A stretch of 64,000 bases of DNA from Geobacteraceae bacterium (GCA_013336525.1 JAAXTM010000003.1:248001-312000); one strand, 5' to 3'; shown: positions 36,204 to 46,670, counted from the first letter of the stretch. The notes: generated by a model from the sequence alone, not told the origin. Program-made: numbers and translations.

Positions 36204-37691
36204 ATGCTTAACCTGCTTTTCATATCAGACAGTCCGAAAGCTGAATACATTAAAAGTGTACTTCAACCAGTTCTAAAGGTCATTATTGATGTCGTGACTG
36301 ATTTCGATCAAGGTATGAAGGATGTTTTTGAAAAACGACCTTCAACCGTCTGCATACAGGATCAGATTGGCGGAGTTACCGGTGAGAGTGTTGCACGCCA
36401 CATCCAGATGCTGCTCGGAAACGGTGCCCCCTCATTTATTCTGCTCCATACAGGAAACGACAATGCCAAGGCAATAGTCGGTTTGTATGAACATATTATT
36501 GATTTAAGTCAGTCTGATGATGCAGTAGCAGAAGATGTCGAGAATACACTGAAATCGCTGCTCGGTGATCAGTGGGGCAGGATTTATATTCCGTCCAAAC
36601 CAACGCCTGCTTTAGTCGAATTGCCGGCTATTGAAATCGAAGAGCTCCAGGAAGTTCCAGATAATATTGAAGATTCTTTTCTGTCGGATCCAGATGCATC
36701 TGAAGATACTTACAGAGACGCTGATTCTGACAGGGCAAAGGCTATCAATGATGATTTGACGGAATTGCTCCTGCTGGAGGCAGATAGAGTTCGCCGGGAG
36801 GAAAACCCAGTTGCTGCATCTTCAACTGTCATTGCCGAATCGAAAGAAGATGTTATTGCTGCACCAAAACAAGAAAATGCGGAATTAAAGCAGTCATTGC
36901 CTGATACTTCCGAATCGGTTACACCGCCTGAAACTTTTATTGATATATCCACTTTAGAAAAGGTGGAGGTTTCTGCAGCCGGATTTAATGATAGTAAGCT
37001 GTCCACAGGGCCTGTAGCTGCAACTTCGACACCAGCTGCAGCAGAATTTCGTATCAGCCAGAAGGCCAATCAGGCTGAAGAGTATATCCCCGAAGAACTA
37101 CTTCTGGCATTTGAAGAGAACTATCGTTCAGAGTCCCCTTTGTGGCTGCGCACTGTTGTTATTGTATTGGTTTGTGCTCTTTGCGCTGCAGGTGGGTGGT
37201 ATCTTGTCAGGCAAAATCCTCAGGTAGTGAGCTCGTTGACACAGCGGTTTTTGCCTTCATCAGGGGCGAAGCAATCAGCTGTAACTGCGCCGGTAGCGGT
37301 CGCTGCACCTCCTGTGCAAAAGCAGGTTACGCCGCCACCAGCCGCTCAGATGCTGCCGGTATTTATTCCCAAAGAAGGCCATGACAGCCTTTATGCGGTA
37401 AAAAACCCTGGTTGGGAACGATATGTTGACAAACTGAATGAATATCGTGTTTTCAGCGCTTCAGGGCGCATTCTGGCGGTGCAGGTGCTGGCTATGAATG
37501 ATGCCAAAATTCCGGAAACATTGATTAAGTCAGTCCTGCAGGAATTAGTCGGAAGTGCGGAGTACCAAATAACTTCTCGTAGTACAAAAACAGGCTTACG
37601 TGTCGATAACGGCAAAATTCAGAATAAAGGTGAAATAAAGATATACAGGAAAAACGGGGCCGTTATGGCTTTTGTTGTGTCGGTTAATTAG
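36204..37691 (+). CDS. receiver-like protein with acidic linker and one membrane segment
   Basis: I do not recognise this 495-residue protein as a named family. Residues 1-120 look like a degenerate receiver or similar alpha/beta fold (LLFISDSPKAEYI, RPSTVCIQDQIGG). Residues 125-290 are acidic, low complexity and probably disordered. A single membrane segment lies at about 316-334 (VVIVLVCALCAAGGWYLV), followed by a Pro/Ala/Gln linker. A C-terminal domain of about 110 residues (WERYVDKLNEYRVFSASGR, GEIKIYRKNGAVMAFVV) ends it. The domain order implies a cytoplasmic N-terminus and an extracytoplasmic C-terminus. AGAGGA precedes the ATG. It may work with the LysM and ATPase genes downstream. Confidence 0.72.
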   Translation: MLNLLFISDSPKAEYIKSVLQPVLKVIIDVVTDFDQGMKDVFEKRPSTVCIQDQIGGVTGESVARHIQMLLGNGAPSFILLHTGNDNAKAIVGLYEHIIDLSQSDDAVAEDVENTLKSLLGDQWGRIYIPSKPTPALVELPAIEIEELQEVPDNIEDSFLSDPDASEDTYRDADSDRAKAINDDLTELLLLEADRVRREENPVAASSTVIAESKEDVIAAPKQENAELKQSLPDTSESVTPPETFIDISTLEKVEVSAAGFNDSKLSTGPVAATSTPAAAEFRISQKANQAEEYIPEELLLAFEENYRSESPLWLRTVVIVLVCALCAAGGWYLVRQNPQVVSSLTQRFLPSSGAKQSAVTAPVAVAAPPVQKQVTPPPAAQMLPVFIPKEGHDSLYAVKNPGWERYVDKLNEYRVFSASGRILAVQVLAMNDAKIPETLIKSVLQELVGSAEYQITSRSTKTGLRVDNGKIQNKGEIKIYRKNGAVMAFVVSVN

Positions 37692-37764
37692 TACGTTACT
37701 TTGCCTTGTATACTGATAACATAGATTCTTCAGCGTGCTGTTGAAAGTCCGGGGACAAAATTAC

Positions 37765-39297
37765 ATGTTTGTAAAGATTAAAAATATATTTATCACTGCT
37801 GTTTGTGCTGGCATGTCGCTGAGTATAACCAGCGCACATGCGGTTATGGATTCTAGATTTGAACTTGATCCACAGACCCTGGAAGGTTTGAAGAAAACAG
37901 TCAAGCCACATCATGCCGGTAAAAAACGTGCTTCCCGTACCCATAAATCATCATCACCGAGTTTCAAGGGCGGGGTTTACACGGTAAAATCAGGAGATCA
38001 TCTCTATAAAATATTGATGCGTGATTATGGTCTTAGCAACAAAGAGGCTGAGTCGTTTATTGAAGAAATCAAAATTGAAAACAATATTTTCGACATTAAA
38101 CGGCTCAAAGTTGGTCAGAAAATCAATATTCCTTCTGTTCAGCGTCTTTCGGATGGTTCGCTGAAGCTGCATCAGGATGTGGGAGGTGATAACCGAAATA
38201 TTACCGGTTCAGGTACCATCCCGGAACAATCATTCAAGCTCAAATCTTCTTTTAAAGTGCTTTCCGAACAGGAAGCCATTACAAGGGCCAGAGATGTGTG
38301 GGATCGTATTATCCCGCCGAAAAAAGAGCAGCAGAAACCTTTGACACTTCAGGCTTCGACCTTCTCTTTGGCCCTCGACCCGGAGCGTTACCCTTCTTTT
38401 ACCCGTATGGATGGCGGGCGTATTCTGCTCGACCAGAACGGCACTATTCCACCACTCGTAAAGTCATTAATTGAAGACAAGGATGCCTCTGTACGAATTG
38501 TCAGTGAAGCGCCGTCCGGAACGAAACGATTTATGTCTTCGCTGCTTGAAGCGGCTGGATTTTATTCTGTTGAGGAAAACTTCAGCATGGAATTCGGTGT
38601 CGATCCAAAACTTACAGTTCAAGCCGATTTCAAAGTTGAAAAGACAGCCGAAAGTCTTATTAAACAGGATATTATTCTGATTAACAGCGGCCGTACGGCA
38701 CTTCCCGCCTCTATTGATGAGTTTCTCAAAAAGGAGGGTTTTTCACTTTATGAGCCGTTTACTTTTCTAAAGCCGTTTGCCCAGAGCGACTCACGCACGA
38801 TCTACTGCATATCCTCAAAAAAACAGCATGAGATGATAGATTCCATTCTGTCGGCATTTGCCGTTGTATTAGAAAAGGATCGAAGTGTTGATGTTTTTGC
38901 GGCTGACAATAACGGCATCTCTCTGGCGGTTAATGCAGAGCGTTATTTTGAGGTTGGCGGACAACGCTATGTTGTTACCAGTTTCGATGGAAATCCAATA
39001 AATTATACACTGTTCAGAATTCTTGAAACCAAGGGTTATAATGTTGTCATACTTGATGCTCAGGACGATTTTCGCAAGATATCGGAAAAAATAATCTCTA
39101 GAATGAAGATAAAAGGTGTTTTTGCAAAATATGACCTGCTGCAGGATAAGTTAGCCGGTTATTCTCTTCAATTGTCCGGTTTTAAATTGGATAATGCGTT
39201 ACTTCCCGGAGGCGGCATCTTTCTGACAGATCGTGCCATGGATCGTATTATCAGAGATGTTTTCACCGAAAACGGGTTCAATATTGAAAACAAATGA
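37765..39297 (+). CDS. exported LysM-domain protein
   Basis: A 510-residue protein with a signal peptide (IFITAVCAGMSLSITSAHA, cleavage near residue 26). A basic Ser-rich stretch and a LysM domain at about 72-124 (YTVKSGDHLYKILMRDYG ... LKVGQKINIPS) follow, which should bind peptidoglycan. The remaining 380 residues are not a domain I know; they contain two segments of similar style, one around residue 220-290 and one around 410-500. The ATG at 37765 has GGGGAC upstream; a longer frame from 37735 has no better site. It is followed by a terminator. Confidence 0.8.
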   Translation: MFVKIKNIFITAVCAGMSLSITSAHAVMDSRFELDPQTLEGLKKTVKPHHAGKKRASRTHKSSSPSFKGGVYTVKSGDHLYKILMRDYGLSNKEAESFIEEIKIENNIFDIKRLKVGQKINIPSVQRLSDGSLKLHQDVGGDNRNITGSGTIPEQSFKLKSSFKVLSEQEAITRARDVWDRIIPPKKEQQKPLTLQASTFSLALDPERYPSFTRMDGGRILLDQNGTIPPLVKSLIEDKDASVRIVSEAPSGTKRFMSSLLEAAGFYSVEENFSMEFGVDPKLTVQADFKVEKTAESLIKQDIILINSGRTALPASIDEFLKKEGFSLYEPFTFLKPFAQSDSRTIYCISSKKQHEMIDSILSAFAVVLEKDRSVDVFAADNNGISLAVNAERYFEVGGQRYVVTSFDGNPINYTLFRILETKGYNVVILDAQDDFRKISEKIISRMKIKGVFAKYDLLQDKLAGYSLQLSGFKLDNALLPGGGIFLTDRAMDRIIRDVFTENGFNIENK

Positions 39298-39328
39298 AAG
39301 CGTTTTACTTTATCTGTTGATCTGCTAT

Positions 39329-39366
39329 AACGCTCGTACCTTGTCACAGGACGGGCGTTGTTTTTA
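39329..39366 (+). terminator. intrinsic terminator after the LysM gene
   Basis: A 9-bp stem with one G-U pair (39329-39337 with 39351-39359), loop 13 bases, then GTTTTTATT. Confidence 0.68.
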
Positions 39367-39441
39367 TTCGCTTTAGTGAGTTAGGTGTTTTTCTATGTAT
39401 TCAGTGGACGTACTTAATTATGTTTATCGGGACTATGGAAC

Positions 39442-41385
39442 ATGCCGGATATAAATTTGAAAAAAGTTGGTGAACTGCTTGTGGAACAAAAGCTGATCAC
39501 GCAGGAAAATCTGATGGAGGCCCTTGAGCTTCAGAAGGTTTTTCCTGATCAGCCTGTCGGGCAGCTGCTTTGTAAGCTTGGCTTTATAAAAGAAATTGAT
39601 CTTGGTTTCGTGCTTGACCAGAAGAACAAACGTCGTAAATTAACTGATATTTTGCTCACGAGTGGACTCATAGATCAGCAGAAAATTTCCCATGCACGCG
39701 AAGTTGGCAAGCAGAACGACATCTCTCTTGAAAAAGCGCTGCTTAAGTTGAATTATGTTGATGAAGAAGGACTTTCAAAAGCTATTGCCAACCAGTATGA
39801 CATGCCATATGTCCAGGTCGATACTCAGAACCTCGATCTTTCGCTTTCTAATTATATAAGTGCCGTCTACGCTCAGAAACAGCGTATAGCCCCCATTTCC
39901 AAGATCGGCAATACTCTAACCCTGGCAATGGCTCAACCGCTCAAATCACATGCTATCCGTGAGCTGGAAGATAGTATCCGGCTCAGAATAATTTCCGCCA
40001 TTGCCACTGAAACGAGTATCTCCAAGTCTCTCAAACGGTTATACAATATTGATACGGCAAGTGCCATTACCGCTCTCGATGAGGTCAATCTTGATCTGGT
40101 CCCGGACAGCATTGTCGATCTTTTGAGTAAAAACTCGGCAGTTGATGAGCCGGATATAGAGGAAGAAACCAAGAAAGTAACTGAAAAAGACAGTGTCATT
40201 GTTAAACTGGTCAATAAGATTATTTATGATGCTTACGTTAACAAAGCCTCCGATATCCACATAGAGCCGTATCCTGGTAAAAAAGATGTTATTGTCCGTA
40301 CCAGGGTTGACGGTCAGTGTTCAATTTATCAAAAGATTCCCTATAAATATAAATTTGCGCTCCCTTCACGCATCAAGATAATGGGTGATCTTGATATTGC
40401 TGAACGGAGAAGGCCTCAGGATGGTAAAATAGAGTTCAAAAAATTTGGCCCGCTCGATATCGAACTACGAGTAGCGACTATGCCGACAGTCGGAGGGCTT
40501 GAGGACGTAGTCATTCGTGTCCTTGCAAATAGTGGCCCGATCAGTTTTAACGATCTTGGCCTGACGGAACGGAACTTGCGAATTTTCAAGGAATCACTGA
40601 TGCGCCCCCATGGTCTGATACTTGTCGTGGGACCGACCGGATCTGGTAAGACAACAACCCTTCATTCCGGACTTGCCATGATTAATCAGACCATTCGTAA
40701 GATATGGACGGCAGAGGATCCGGTGGAAATCACCCAGGCCGGTCTTCGGCAGGTACAGGTTAATCCGCGTATCGGTTTTACCTTTGCAGCGGCGTTACGT
40801 TCTTTTCTCCGTCTGGATCCAGATGTTATTATGATTGGCGAAATGCGCGATGAGGAAACCGCCTGCACGGCCGTTGAGGCTTCATTGACCGGACATCTGG
40901 TTCTTTCAACACTTCATACCAATTCAGCGCCGGAAACTGTTACCCGTCTTCTTGAAATGGGGCTTGATCCATATAGCTTTTCTGATTCACTTGTTTGTGT
41001 CCTCGCGCAAAGGCTTGCGCGTCGCCTCTGCGTCGATTGCAAGGAAAGCTTTCACCTGTCTGAGCTCGAGTACGATGAACTGGTTGATGAATATGGCAGA
41101 GCCAGTTTTGCCAATACCGGATTTGGTTTTGCGGATGCTGTCATGTTCAGGGCGGTCGGCTGTGATCGATGTGGGCATACCGGCTATCGAGGCCGCCTCG
41201 GCATCCATGAAGTGCTTGAATGTACAAATGAATTAAAAAGTCTGATCAAACGGCGTGCAGACACGGATCATGTTCGGGAACAGGCTGCCTGTGATGGAAT
41301 GGCCACACTGAAACAGGATGGCATCCTCAAGGTACTTCAGGGTCTTACGGATATCCATGAAGTCCGCCGAGTCTGCATAAAATAA
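39442..41385 (+). CDS. PilB/GspE-type assembly ATPase
   Basis: A 647-residue secretion/pilus ATPase. The N-terminal MshEN-like region (1-150) has repeated KVGELLVEQKLITQENLMEAL and LTDILLTSGLIDQQKIS units, the kind that binds c-di-GMP in MshE/PilB relatives. The motor domain has Walker A GPTGSGKT (397-404), an Asp box, Walker B and His box (LSTLHTN). A zinc site is formed by Cys530, Cys533, Cys574 and Cys577. Type II secretion and type IV pilus forms cannot be separated by sequence alone, and no pilin, PilC or PilT gene is near. The upstream Shine-Dalgarno is weak. Confidence 0.9.
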   Translation: MPDINLKKVGELLVEQKLITQENLMEALELQKVFPDQPVGQLLCKLGFIKEIDLGFVLDQKNKRRKLTDILLTSGLIDQQKISHAREVGKQNDISLEKALLKLNYVDEEGLSKAIANQYDMPYVQVDTQNLDLSLSNYISAVYAQKQRIAPISKIGNTLTLAMAQPLKSHAIRELEDSIRLRIISAIATETSISKSLKRLYNIDTASAITALDEVNLDLVPDSIVDLLSKNSAVDEPDIEEETKKVTEKDSVIVKLVNKIIYDAYVNKASDIHIEPYPGKKDVIVRTRVDGQCSIYQKIPYKYKFALPSRIKIMGDLDIAERRRPQDGKIEFKKFGPLDIELRVATMPTVGGLEDVVIRVLANSGPISFNDLGLTERNLRIFKESLMRPHGLILVVGPTGSGKTTTLHSGLAMINQTIRKIWTAEDPVEITQAGLRQVQVNPRIGFTFAAALRSFLRLDPDVIMIGEMRDEETACTAVEASLTGHLVLSTLHTNSAPETVTRLLEMGLDPYSFSDSLVCVLAQRLARRLCVDCKESFHLSELEYDELVDEYGRASFANTGFGFADAVMFRAVGCDRCGHTGYRGRLGIHEVLECTNELKSLIKRRADTDHVREQAACDGMATLKQDGILKVLQGLTDIHEVRRVCIK

Positions 41386-41460
41386 CAGTTTGCAATAAAA
41401 ATATGCTTGCATTCTTCACTCCAGCATGGTAGGTAGAAGTACAATTTATGTTCACTCAGT

Positions 41461-41489
41461 AAGTGAGCTCGCAAGGCTCACTTTTTTTT
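41461..41489 (+). terminator. terminator hairpin immediately before rimP
   Basis: A perfect 8-bp stem (41461-41468 with 41476-41483), 7-base loop and eight Ts. It sits only 18 bases before the rimP ATG, so it either ends the ATPase transcript or works as a leader attenuator for the rimP-nusA operon. An upstream segment (41452-41456) can pair with 41462-41466 and would disrupt it. Confidence 0.72.
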
Positions 41490-41507
41490 GTCCAATCGGG
41501 TAAGATC

Positions 41508-41993
41508 ATGGCCACTCAAAAAGAAGATACATGTTCAGTAGTCAGCAAAATTGCTCAGCCAATACTCGAGTCCATGGGGCTTGAATTGGTTGATATCGAA
41601 TTTGGCAGAGTCGGTCCTGATGCCGTGCTGCGTCTGTTTATTGATAAAGAAGGCGGTGTAATGCTGGACGACTGCGCCGGACTCAGTCGCGAGTTGTCGA
41701 TGATCCTTGATGTAGAAGATGTTATCGCCTGCAACTATACATTAGAGGTCTCATCGCCGGGGCTTGATCGTCCGCTCAAAAAACAGGCCGACTACGACCG
41801 ATTTACAGGTCGCCTTATTAAGGTTCGCACGTATCAGCCGTTTCTTGATGATAGCGGTAATAAACGTAAAACATTTCTTGGAAAACTCGACGGACTTGTC
41901 GATGGTGTCGTTAAAATGACGCTTACAGAGGGGCAGGCCGCCTCCATCCCGCTTGATAGGGTTGCCAAGGCCAATCTTGAATTTGAACTCTGA
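41508..41993 (+). CDS. rimP: ribosome maturation factor RimP
   Basis: A 161-residue protein required for 30S maturation. It has the family pattern MGLELVDIEFGRVGPDAVLRLFID, LDDCAGLSRELS and YTLEVSSPGLDRPL. The ATG at 41508 is right after the hairpin and is preceded by a weak GGGTAAG; an upstream frame from 41463 would run through the hairpin and is rejected. nusA follows after 38 bases, as in most bacteria. Confidence 0.93.
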   Translation: MATQKEDTCSVVSKIAQPILESMGLELVDIEFGRVGPDAVLRLFIDKEGGVMLDDCAGLSRELSMILDVEDVIACNYTLEVSSPGLDRPLKKQADYDRFTGRLIKVRTYQPFLDDSGNKRKTFLGKLDGLVDGVVKMTLTEGQAASIPLDRVAKANLEFEL

Positions 41994-42031
41994 TCTGAAA
42001 TACCCATATATGCCAGCAAGGAGAAGCAATC

Positions 42032-43231
42032 GTGGATACAATTATTAATCTTAAGCACGCTATCGACCAACTTGTAAAAGAGAAGGGCATCGACCGTCAG
42101 GTTGTTCTGGAAGCAATGGAACAGGCGGTTTTGACAGCTGCTAATAAGAAATATCGCAATACCCGTGATCTTGAAGCCCATTACAACCACGAAACTGGTG
42201 AAGTAGAGCTTTTCGAGTTTGTTACAGTTGTAGAAGAGGTAGAAGATTCATACAAGGAAATTGGACTTGATGAAGCTCATGAAATTGATCCTGAAGCAGA
42301 AATAGGCGATTCACTGGGTGAAAAACTTGACGCCAGCGGATTCAGCCGCATTGCTGCGCAAACCGCCAAGCAGGTTATTATTCAGAAAGTGCGTGATGCC
42401 GAACGCGAAACGATTTATAACGAATACAGTGATCGTATTTGGGAAGTCATTACCGGCATGGTGCGTCGTTTTGAAAAAGGCGAACTCCTTATAGATCTGG
42501 GACGTGCAGAAGCTGTCTTACCTGCCAAAGAACAGATGCCGCGTGAAGTATATCGTCCAGGAGATCGTATTCGTGCGATTATTACCGAAATTCGCATGAC
42601 CACCAAAGGTCCGCAGATTATGCTTTCCCGTACTCATCCGAGCATGCTTGCCAAGTTGTTTGAAGCTGAAGTGCCTGAGATTGCTGAAGGCATAGTTGAA
42701 ATTAATGCTATTGTGCGCGATGCCGGCAGTCGTGCCAAAATCGCAGTTTCATCAAACGATCGTGATGTAGACCCGGTTGGCGCTTGCGTCGGTATGCGTG
42801 GAGCTCGTGTTCAGAATGTTGTTTCCGAGCTGCGCGGGGAAAAAATAGATATTATTCCATGGTCAGAAGATATTGCCCGCTTTGCCTGCAATGCTCTTTC
42901 GCCGGCACAGGTTTCCAAAGTTTTTGTAGACGAAGAAAAGCGGGCACTTGAAATCATAGTAGCAGATGACCAGCTCTCTCTTGCAATTGGCAAGCGTGGT
43001 CAGAATGTCAGTTTGGCTGCCCGTCTGACCGGATGCCGGATTGATATCAAGAGCGAGTCAAAAGTTGCCGAGCCGGAAAGGCAGGAGTTTTCATCATTTG
43101 ATGGAACTGATGTTGACGAAGCTGGTGAAGCTGATGAGACAATAATTGAGGGGCAGGATGTTGCTGCCGATGATAATAGTGTCGAAACAGCTGCTGCCAC
43201 CGATAGTGATGACGTAGTAGTCGGCGAGTAA
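42032..43231 (+). CDS. nusA: transcription termination/antitermination factor NusA
   Basis: A 399-residue RNA polymerase-binding factor. It has the N-terminal domain (1-125), S1 domain (about 135-200) and two KH domains (about 230-345; VGACVGMRGARVQNVV and LAIGKRGQNVSLAARLTG). The C-terminus is a short acidic tail (from 360) in place of the two AR repeats of E. coli NusA. The start is GTG at 42032 with AAGGAGAAG upstream. Since NusA acts on hairpins, the terminator before rimP is a natural place for feedback. Confidence 0.95.
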   Translation: MDTIINLKHAIDQLVKEKGIDRQVVLEAMEQAVLTAANKKYRNTRDLEAHYNHETGEVELFEFVTVVEEVEDSYKEIGLDEAHEIDPEAEIGDSLGEKLDASGFSRIAAQTAKQVIIQKVRDAERETIYNEYSDRIWEVITGMVRRFEKGELLIDLGRAEAVLPAKEQMPREVYRPGDRIRAIITEIRMTTKGPQIMLSRTHPSMLAKLFEAEVPEIAEGIVEINAIVRDAGSRAKIAVSSNDRDVDPVGACVGMRGARVQNVVSELRGEKIDIIPWSEDIARFACNALSPAQVSKVFVDEEKRALEIIVADDQLSLAIGKRGQNVSLAARLTGCRIDIKSESKVAEPERQEFSSFDGTDVDEAGEADETIIEGQDVAADDNSVETAAATDSDDVVVGE

Positions 43232-43239
43232 TCAGGGAT

Positions 43240-43842
43240 ATGGCCCATAAAGGGAATGCGGAAGCTCCACAGCGAAGTTGTCTTGGCTGCAGGACAAGCA
43301 AAGACAAGAATCTTCTTCTCCGGTTTGTTCTGACTCCGGAAATGGAAATTCTGCCGGATTTAGATAATAGACTTCCAGGCAGAGGGGCATATACCTGTAT
43401 TAATAATCGCTGTCTTGCTGCTGCTATTGAGCAGAAACAGTTTAAACGCTCTTTTAAGCATGATGTTTCAGTTATGCCCGCGGAACAACTCATTGAGCAT
43501 GTTCGTCAACAATTGCATGCTCGTATTATCGGGTTAATCGGGTTGGCCAACAAAGCCGGAATGATAACCGGTGGCGGTTCCATGGTGACTGATGCATTGA
43601 GGAGCAAGAAGAAACCGGGTTTTGTAATCGTTGCAGCAGATGTTTCAGAGGCTATCGGCAGTAAAATTATACATACTGCGGCATCACTTCATGTGCCACA
43701 TAGAACAGTTATTACAAAAGATGATTTCGGGGCAATTTTAGGTAAGGCGCCCAGAAGCGCGATTGCCGTAGCAACAGGCGGCTTTGTTGCGCAGATTATG
43801 AAAGCTATTGACAGATACAGTAACTTCCTGGGGGAGGTATAA
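43240..43842 (+). CDS. YlxR-L7Ae fusion (RNA-binding protein)
   Basis: A 200-residue protein in which a YlxR/DUF448 domain (about 10-90; [19 protein letters not shown] and GRGAYTC) is joined to an L7Ae/YlxQ-type domain (about 95-198; [33 protein letters not shown]). In Firmicutes the two are separate neighbouring genes in the same nusA-infB operon, so this is a natural fusion of operon neighbours. Both domains bind RNA or ribosomal components. It starts 8 bases after nusA and ends 5 bases before infB. Confidence 0.9.
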   Translation: MAHKGNAEAPQRSCLGCRTSKDKNLLLRFVLTPEMEILPDLDNRLPGRGAYTCINNRCLAAAIEQKQFKRSFKHDVSVMPAEQLIEHVRQQLHARIIGLIGLANKAGMITGGGSMVTDALRSKKKPGFVIVAADVSEAIGSKIIHTAASLHVPHRTVITKDDFGAILGKAPRSAIAVATGGFVAQIMKAIDRYSNFLGEV

Positions 43843-43847
43843 AGGGT

Positions 43848-46670
43848 ATGGGAAAAATTAGTGTGGGTAGTTTGGCGAAAACGTTGGGCATAGAGCCTAA
43901 GGATGCTATTGCCAAGCTCAAGGAAATTGGTGTTGACGCAAAAACGGCTACATCGCAGGTAGATGAGGGTGTCGTTGCGCGTTTGACAGCTCCCCAGCCA
44001 AAAGACACCGGTACCAGTGAGGTAAGGGTTGCATCAAATATCATCCGCCGCCGGGCGAAAGTTGTTTCGGCGGAAGAATCTGTCGAATTGGCTGTTGTTA
44101 CCGAGACTGCGCCTGTTCAAGCAGCCGCGACTCCGCCTCAGGCTGAGGCAGCATCGGTAATTTCAACTTCTGCCGCTGCTGTCAGTGGTGCGGTAGAGCC
44201 TAAAAAGTCCGCTGCAGTCAGTAGTAAAATCTCTGATGAAATGACCAAACCTTTAAAGCCAGCTGTTCAGGCGATAGAGCCAGAATTGGTAAAAGTTGCT
44301 GAGCCGGCAAAAGCCGCTGAACCTGTAGCCGTAGCTGAACCTGTAAAAGCCGCTGAACCGATAAAAGCGGGTCCGAATCAGGCACGAATTCTGGGCATGA
44401 TGGAAATTCCCGGCGTTACAAATCGTCCTACCCGAGTCGTAACAAAGGAGACTCCGGTTACGCCTCGAACTTCACCCCCGCGCCCTGCTCAGGATCAGGC
44501 TCAACAGCGCAGACCTGCACCTGCAGCTGCAGGTGATCAGAGAAGGCCCGCTCCAAGTGCCGATACAAGACGTCCTGCGCCAGGGTATGATCAGAAACGG
44601 CCTGTGTCTGCTACTCCTTCTGCTCCGGCTACCGAGCTTGATCGTTCACGTATGAAACAGGTGCAACTTGCTCCGGCTGCTCTTCCGGGCGGCGATAACA
44701 GACGTGGCGGCAAAAAAGAGGGTCCTGGCTACGGAGATGCAGGAAAGGGTGCCAAGAAGGGTGCCCCTCCAGCAAAGAAAAAAGAACAGCCGCGCAAGAA
44801 TGAAATTATTGAAAAACGAGAGCGTGCTTTTGATCCGGCTTATAAAGGGTCAAAGAAGCGTGGTGGAAAGCCGCAGGTTTCTAATACCAACAAAACTGAG
44901 ATTACCGTACCGAAGGCGATCAAGCGTATTATCAAAATATCTGAAAGCATTTCGGTCGGAGAACTTGCCAAACGTCTCGGCATTAAGGCCAACGACCTCA
45001 TAAAATCACTCATGAAAATGGGGATGATGGTTACCATTAATCACCAGCTTGATTTTGATACTGCCGTTATTCTGGCATCTGAGTACGATTATGAAGTTGA
45101 AAATGTCGCAGTTGATCTAGACGAAATTCTCGAATCTACGGTCGATGCACCGGAAACTCTTGAGAAGAGACCACCGGTTGTAACAATTATGGGCCATGTT
45201 GACCATGGTAAAACCTCTTTGCTTGATGCTATTCGTGAAGCCAATGTTATTGCCGGCGAAGCGGGCGGAATTACCCAGCATATCGGTGCCTATGATGTTG
45301 AGTTGAACGGTCGAAAGATTACTTTCCTTGATACGCCCGGACATGAGGCTTTTACTGCAATGCGTGCCCGTGGAGCCAAGGTTACAGACATTGTTGTACT
45401 CGTTGTTGCTGCGGACGATGGAGTTATGCCGCAGACCAAAGAAGCTATCAATCACTCCAAAGCAGCCGGAGTTCCGATCATTGTCGCTATCAATAAAATC
45501 GACAAGCCGGGTGCAAAACCGGACCGTGTAAAACAGGAGCTGACAGATCAGGGAATAGTTTCTTCCGATTGGGGCGGCGATGTTACAATGGTTGAAGTTT
45601 CAGCAAAACAACGCACCAATCTGGACGGATTGCTTGAAATGATTCTTCTGCAGGCCGATCTGATGGAATTGACTGCAAATCCCAATAAGCTGGCAAAAGG
45701 TACCATTGTTGAAGGAAGGCTCGACAAAGGGCGCGGTCCTGTTGCAACCGTACTTGTACAGGAAGGGACAGTTAAAACTGGAGATTATTGCGTCGTTGGA
45801 GTCCATTCAGGACGTGTCAGGGCGATGCAGAATGATCGTGGCGGAAAAGTTACCGAGGCTGGTCCTTCAATGCCTGTCGAGCTGGTGGGATTATCCGGTG
45901 TGCCGGATGCTGGCGATATATTTGTTGCTATGAAAGACGAAAAGCAGGCCAAGGAAATTGCAACTTTACGTCAGATTAAACATCGTGAAGTTGAATTTGC
46001 CAAGCACACCAAGCTTTCGCTGGAAGATCTCTATAAACGGATTCAGAGCGGCGAAGTCAAAGATCTCAATGTCGTTGTCAAAGGCGATGTTCAGGGCTCT
46101 GTCGAGGCCGTCAGTGAAACCCTGCGTAAACTGTCAACCGAAGCGGTTCGCCTGAATGTAATCCACTCCGCAGTTGGTGCTATCACCGAGACGGACGTTA
46201 ACCTGGCCGCTGCTTCAAACGCCGTAATTATCGGCTTTAATGTTCGTCCTGAAGTCAAGGCACAGGGACACGCCGAGCGTGAAGGTGTTGATATCCGTCT
46301 CTACAGCATTATTTATGACGCCGTAGAAGATGTTAAAAAGGCGATGGAAGGCTTGCTTGATCCAACCTTCAAGGAGAAATTCCTTGGTCGGGTGGAAATC
46401 AGGGACGTATTCAGCGTGCCGAAATTTGGTAATGTCGCCGGTTGTTACGTCACCGACGGGAAGATGGTCCGTAACGCCCAGGTCCGCTTGCTGCGTGATA
46501 ATGTGGTTGTGTACGAAGGCAAGATGTCGTCACTGCGCCGCTTTAAAGATGATGTCAAGGATGTTGCCACCGGTTATGAATGCGGCATCGGACTTGAAAA
46601 TTATAATGATATCAAAGTCGGCGATATTATCGAAGCATTTGAAATGGAAAAAATCGCCACCAAACTTTAG
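43848..46670 (+). CDS. infB: translation initiation factor IF-2
   Basis: A 940-residue GTPase that places fMet-tRNA on the 30S subunit. An N-terminal IF2_N domain (about 1-45) and a long Ala/Pro/Gln/Arg-rich linker (50-345) are followed by a second IF2_N domain (350-410). The G domain holds [18 protein letters not shown] (about 445), DTPGHEAF and NKIDKPGA. Domains II-IV follow with the fMet-binding C-terminus. The linker contains repeats of AEPVKAAEP type. The ATG at 43848 follows GGGGGAGG. Confidence 0.96.
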   Translation: MGKISVGSLAKTLGIEPKDAIAKLKEIGVDAKTATSQVDEGVVARLTAPQPKDTGTSEVRVASNIIRRRAKVVSAEESVELAVVTETAPVQAAATPPQAEAASVISTSAAAVSGAVEPKKSAAVSSKISDEMTKPLKPAVQAIEPELVKVAEPAKAAEPVAVAEPVKAAEPIKAGPNQARILGMMEIPGVTNRPTRVVTKETPVTPRTSPPRPAQDQAQQRRPAPAAAGDQRRPAPSADTRRPAPGYDQKRPVSATPSAPATELDRSRMKQVQLAPAALPGGDNRRGGKKEGPGYGDAGKGAKKGAPPAKKKEQPRKNEIIEKRERAFDPAYKGSKKRGGKPQVSNTNKTEITVPKAIKRIIKISESISVGELAKRLGIKANDLIKSLMKMGMMVTINHQLDFDTAVILASEYDYEVENVAVDLDEILESTVDAPETLEKRPPVVTIMGHVDHGKTSLLDAIREANVIAGEAGGITQHIGAYDVELNGRKITFLDTPGHEAFTAMRARGAKVTDIVVLVVAADDGVMPQTKEAINHSKAAGVPIIVAINKIDKPGAKPDRVKQELTDQGIVSSDWGGDVTMVEVSAKQRTNLDGLLEMILLQADLMELTANPNKLAKGTIVEGRLDKGRGPVATVLVQEGTVKTGDYCVVGVHSGRVRAMQNDRGGKVTEAGPSMPVELVGLSGVPDAGDIFVAMKDEKQAKEIATLRQIKHREVEFAKHTKLSLEDLYKRIQSGEVKDLNVVVKGDVQGSVEAVSETLRKLSTEAVRLNVIHSAVGAITETDVNLAAASNAVIIGFNVRPEVKAQGHAEREGVDIRLYSIIYDAVEDVKKAMEGLLDPTFKEKFLGRVEIRDVFSVPKFGNVAGCYVTDGKMVRNAQVRLLRDNVVVYEGKMSSLRRFKDDVKDVATGYECGIGLENYNDIKVGDIIEAFEMEKIATKL

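Noticed and set aside
44281-44370. Repeated [13 protein letters not shown] codons as a separate repeat element
   Set aside because: This is the normal low-complexity linker of IF-2, in frame and within the protein's usual variable region.
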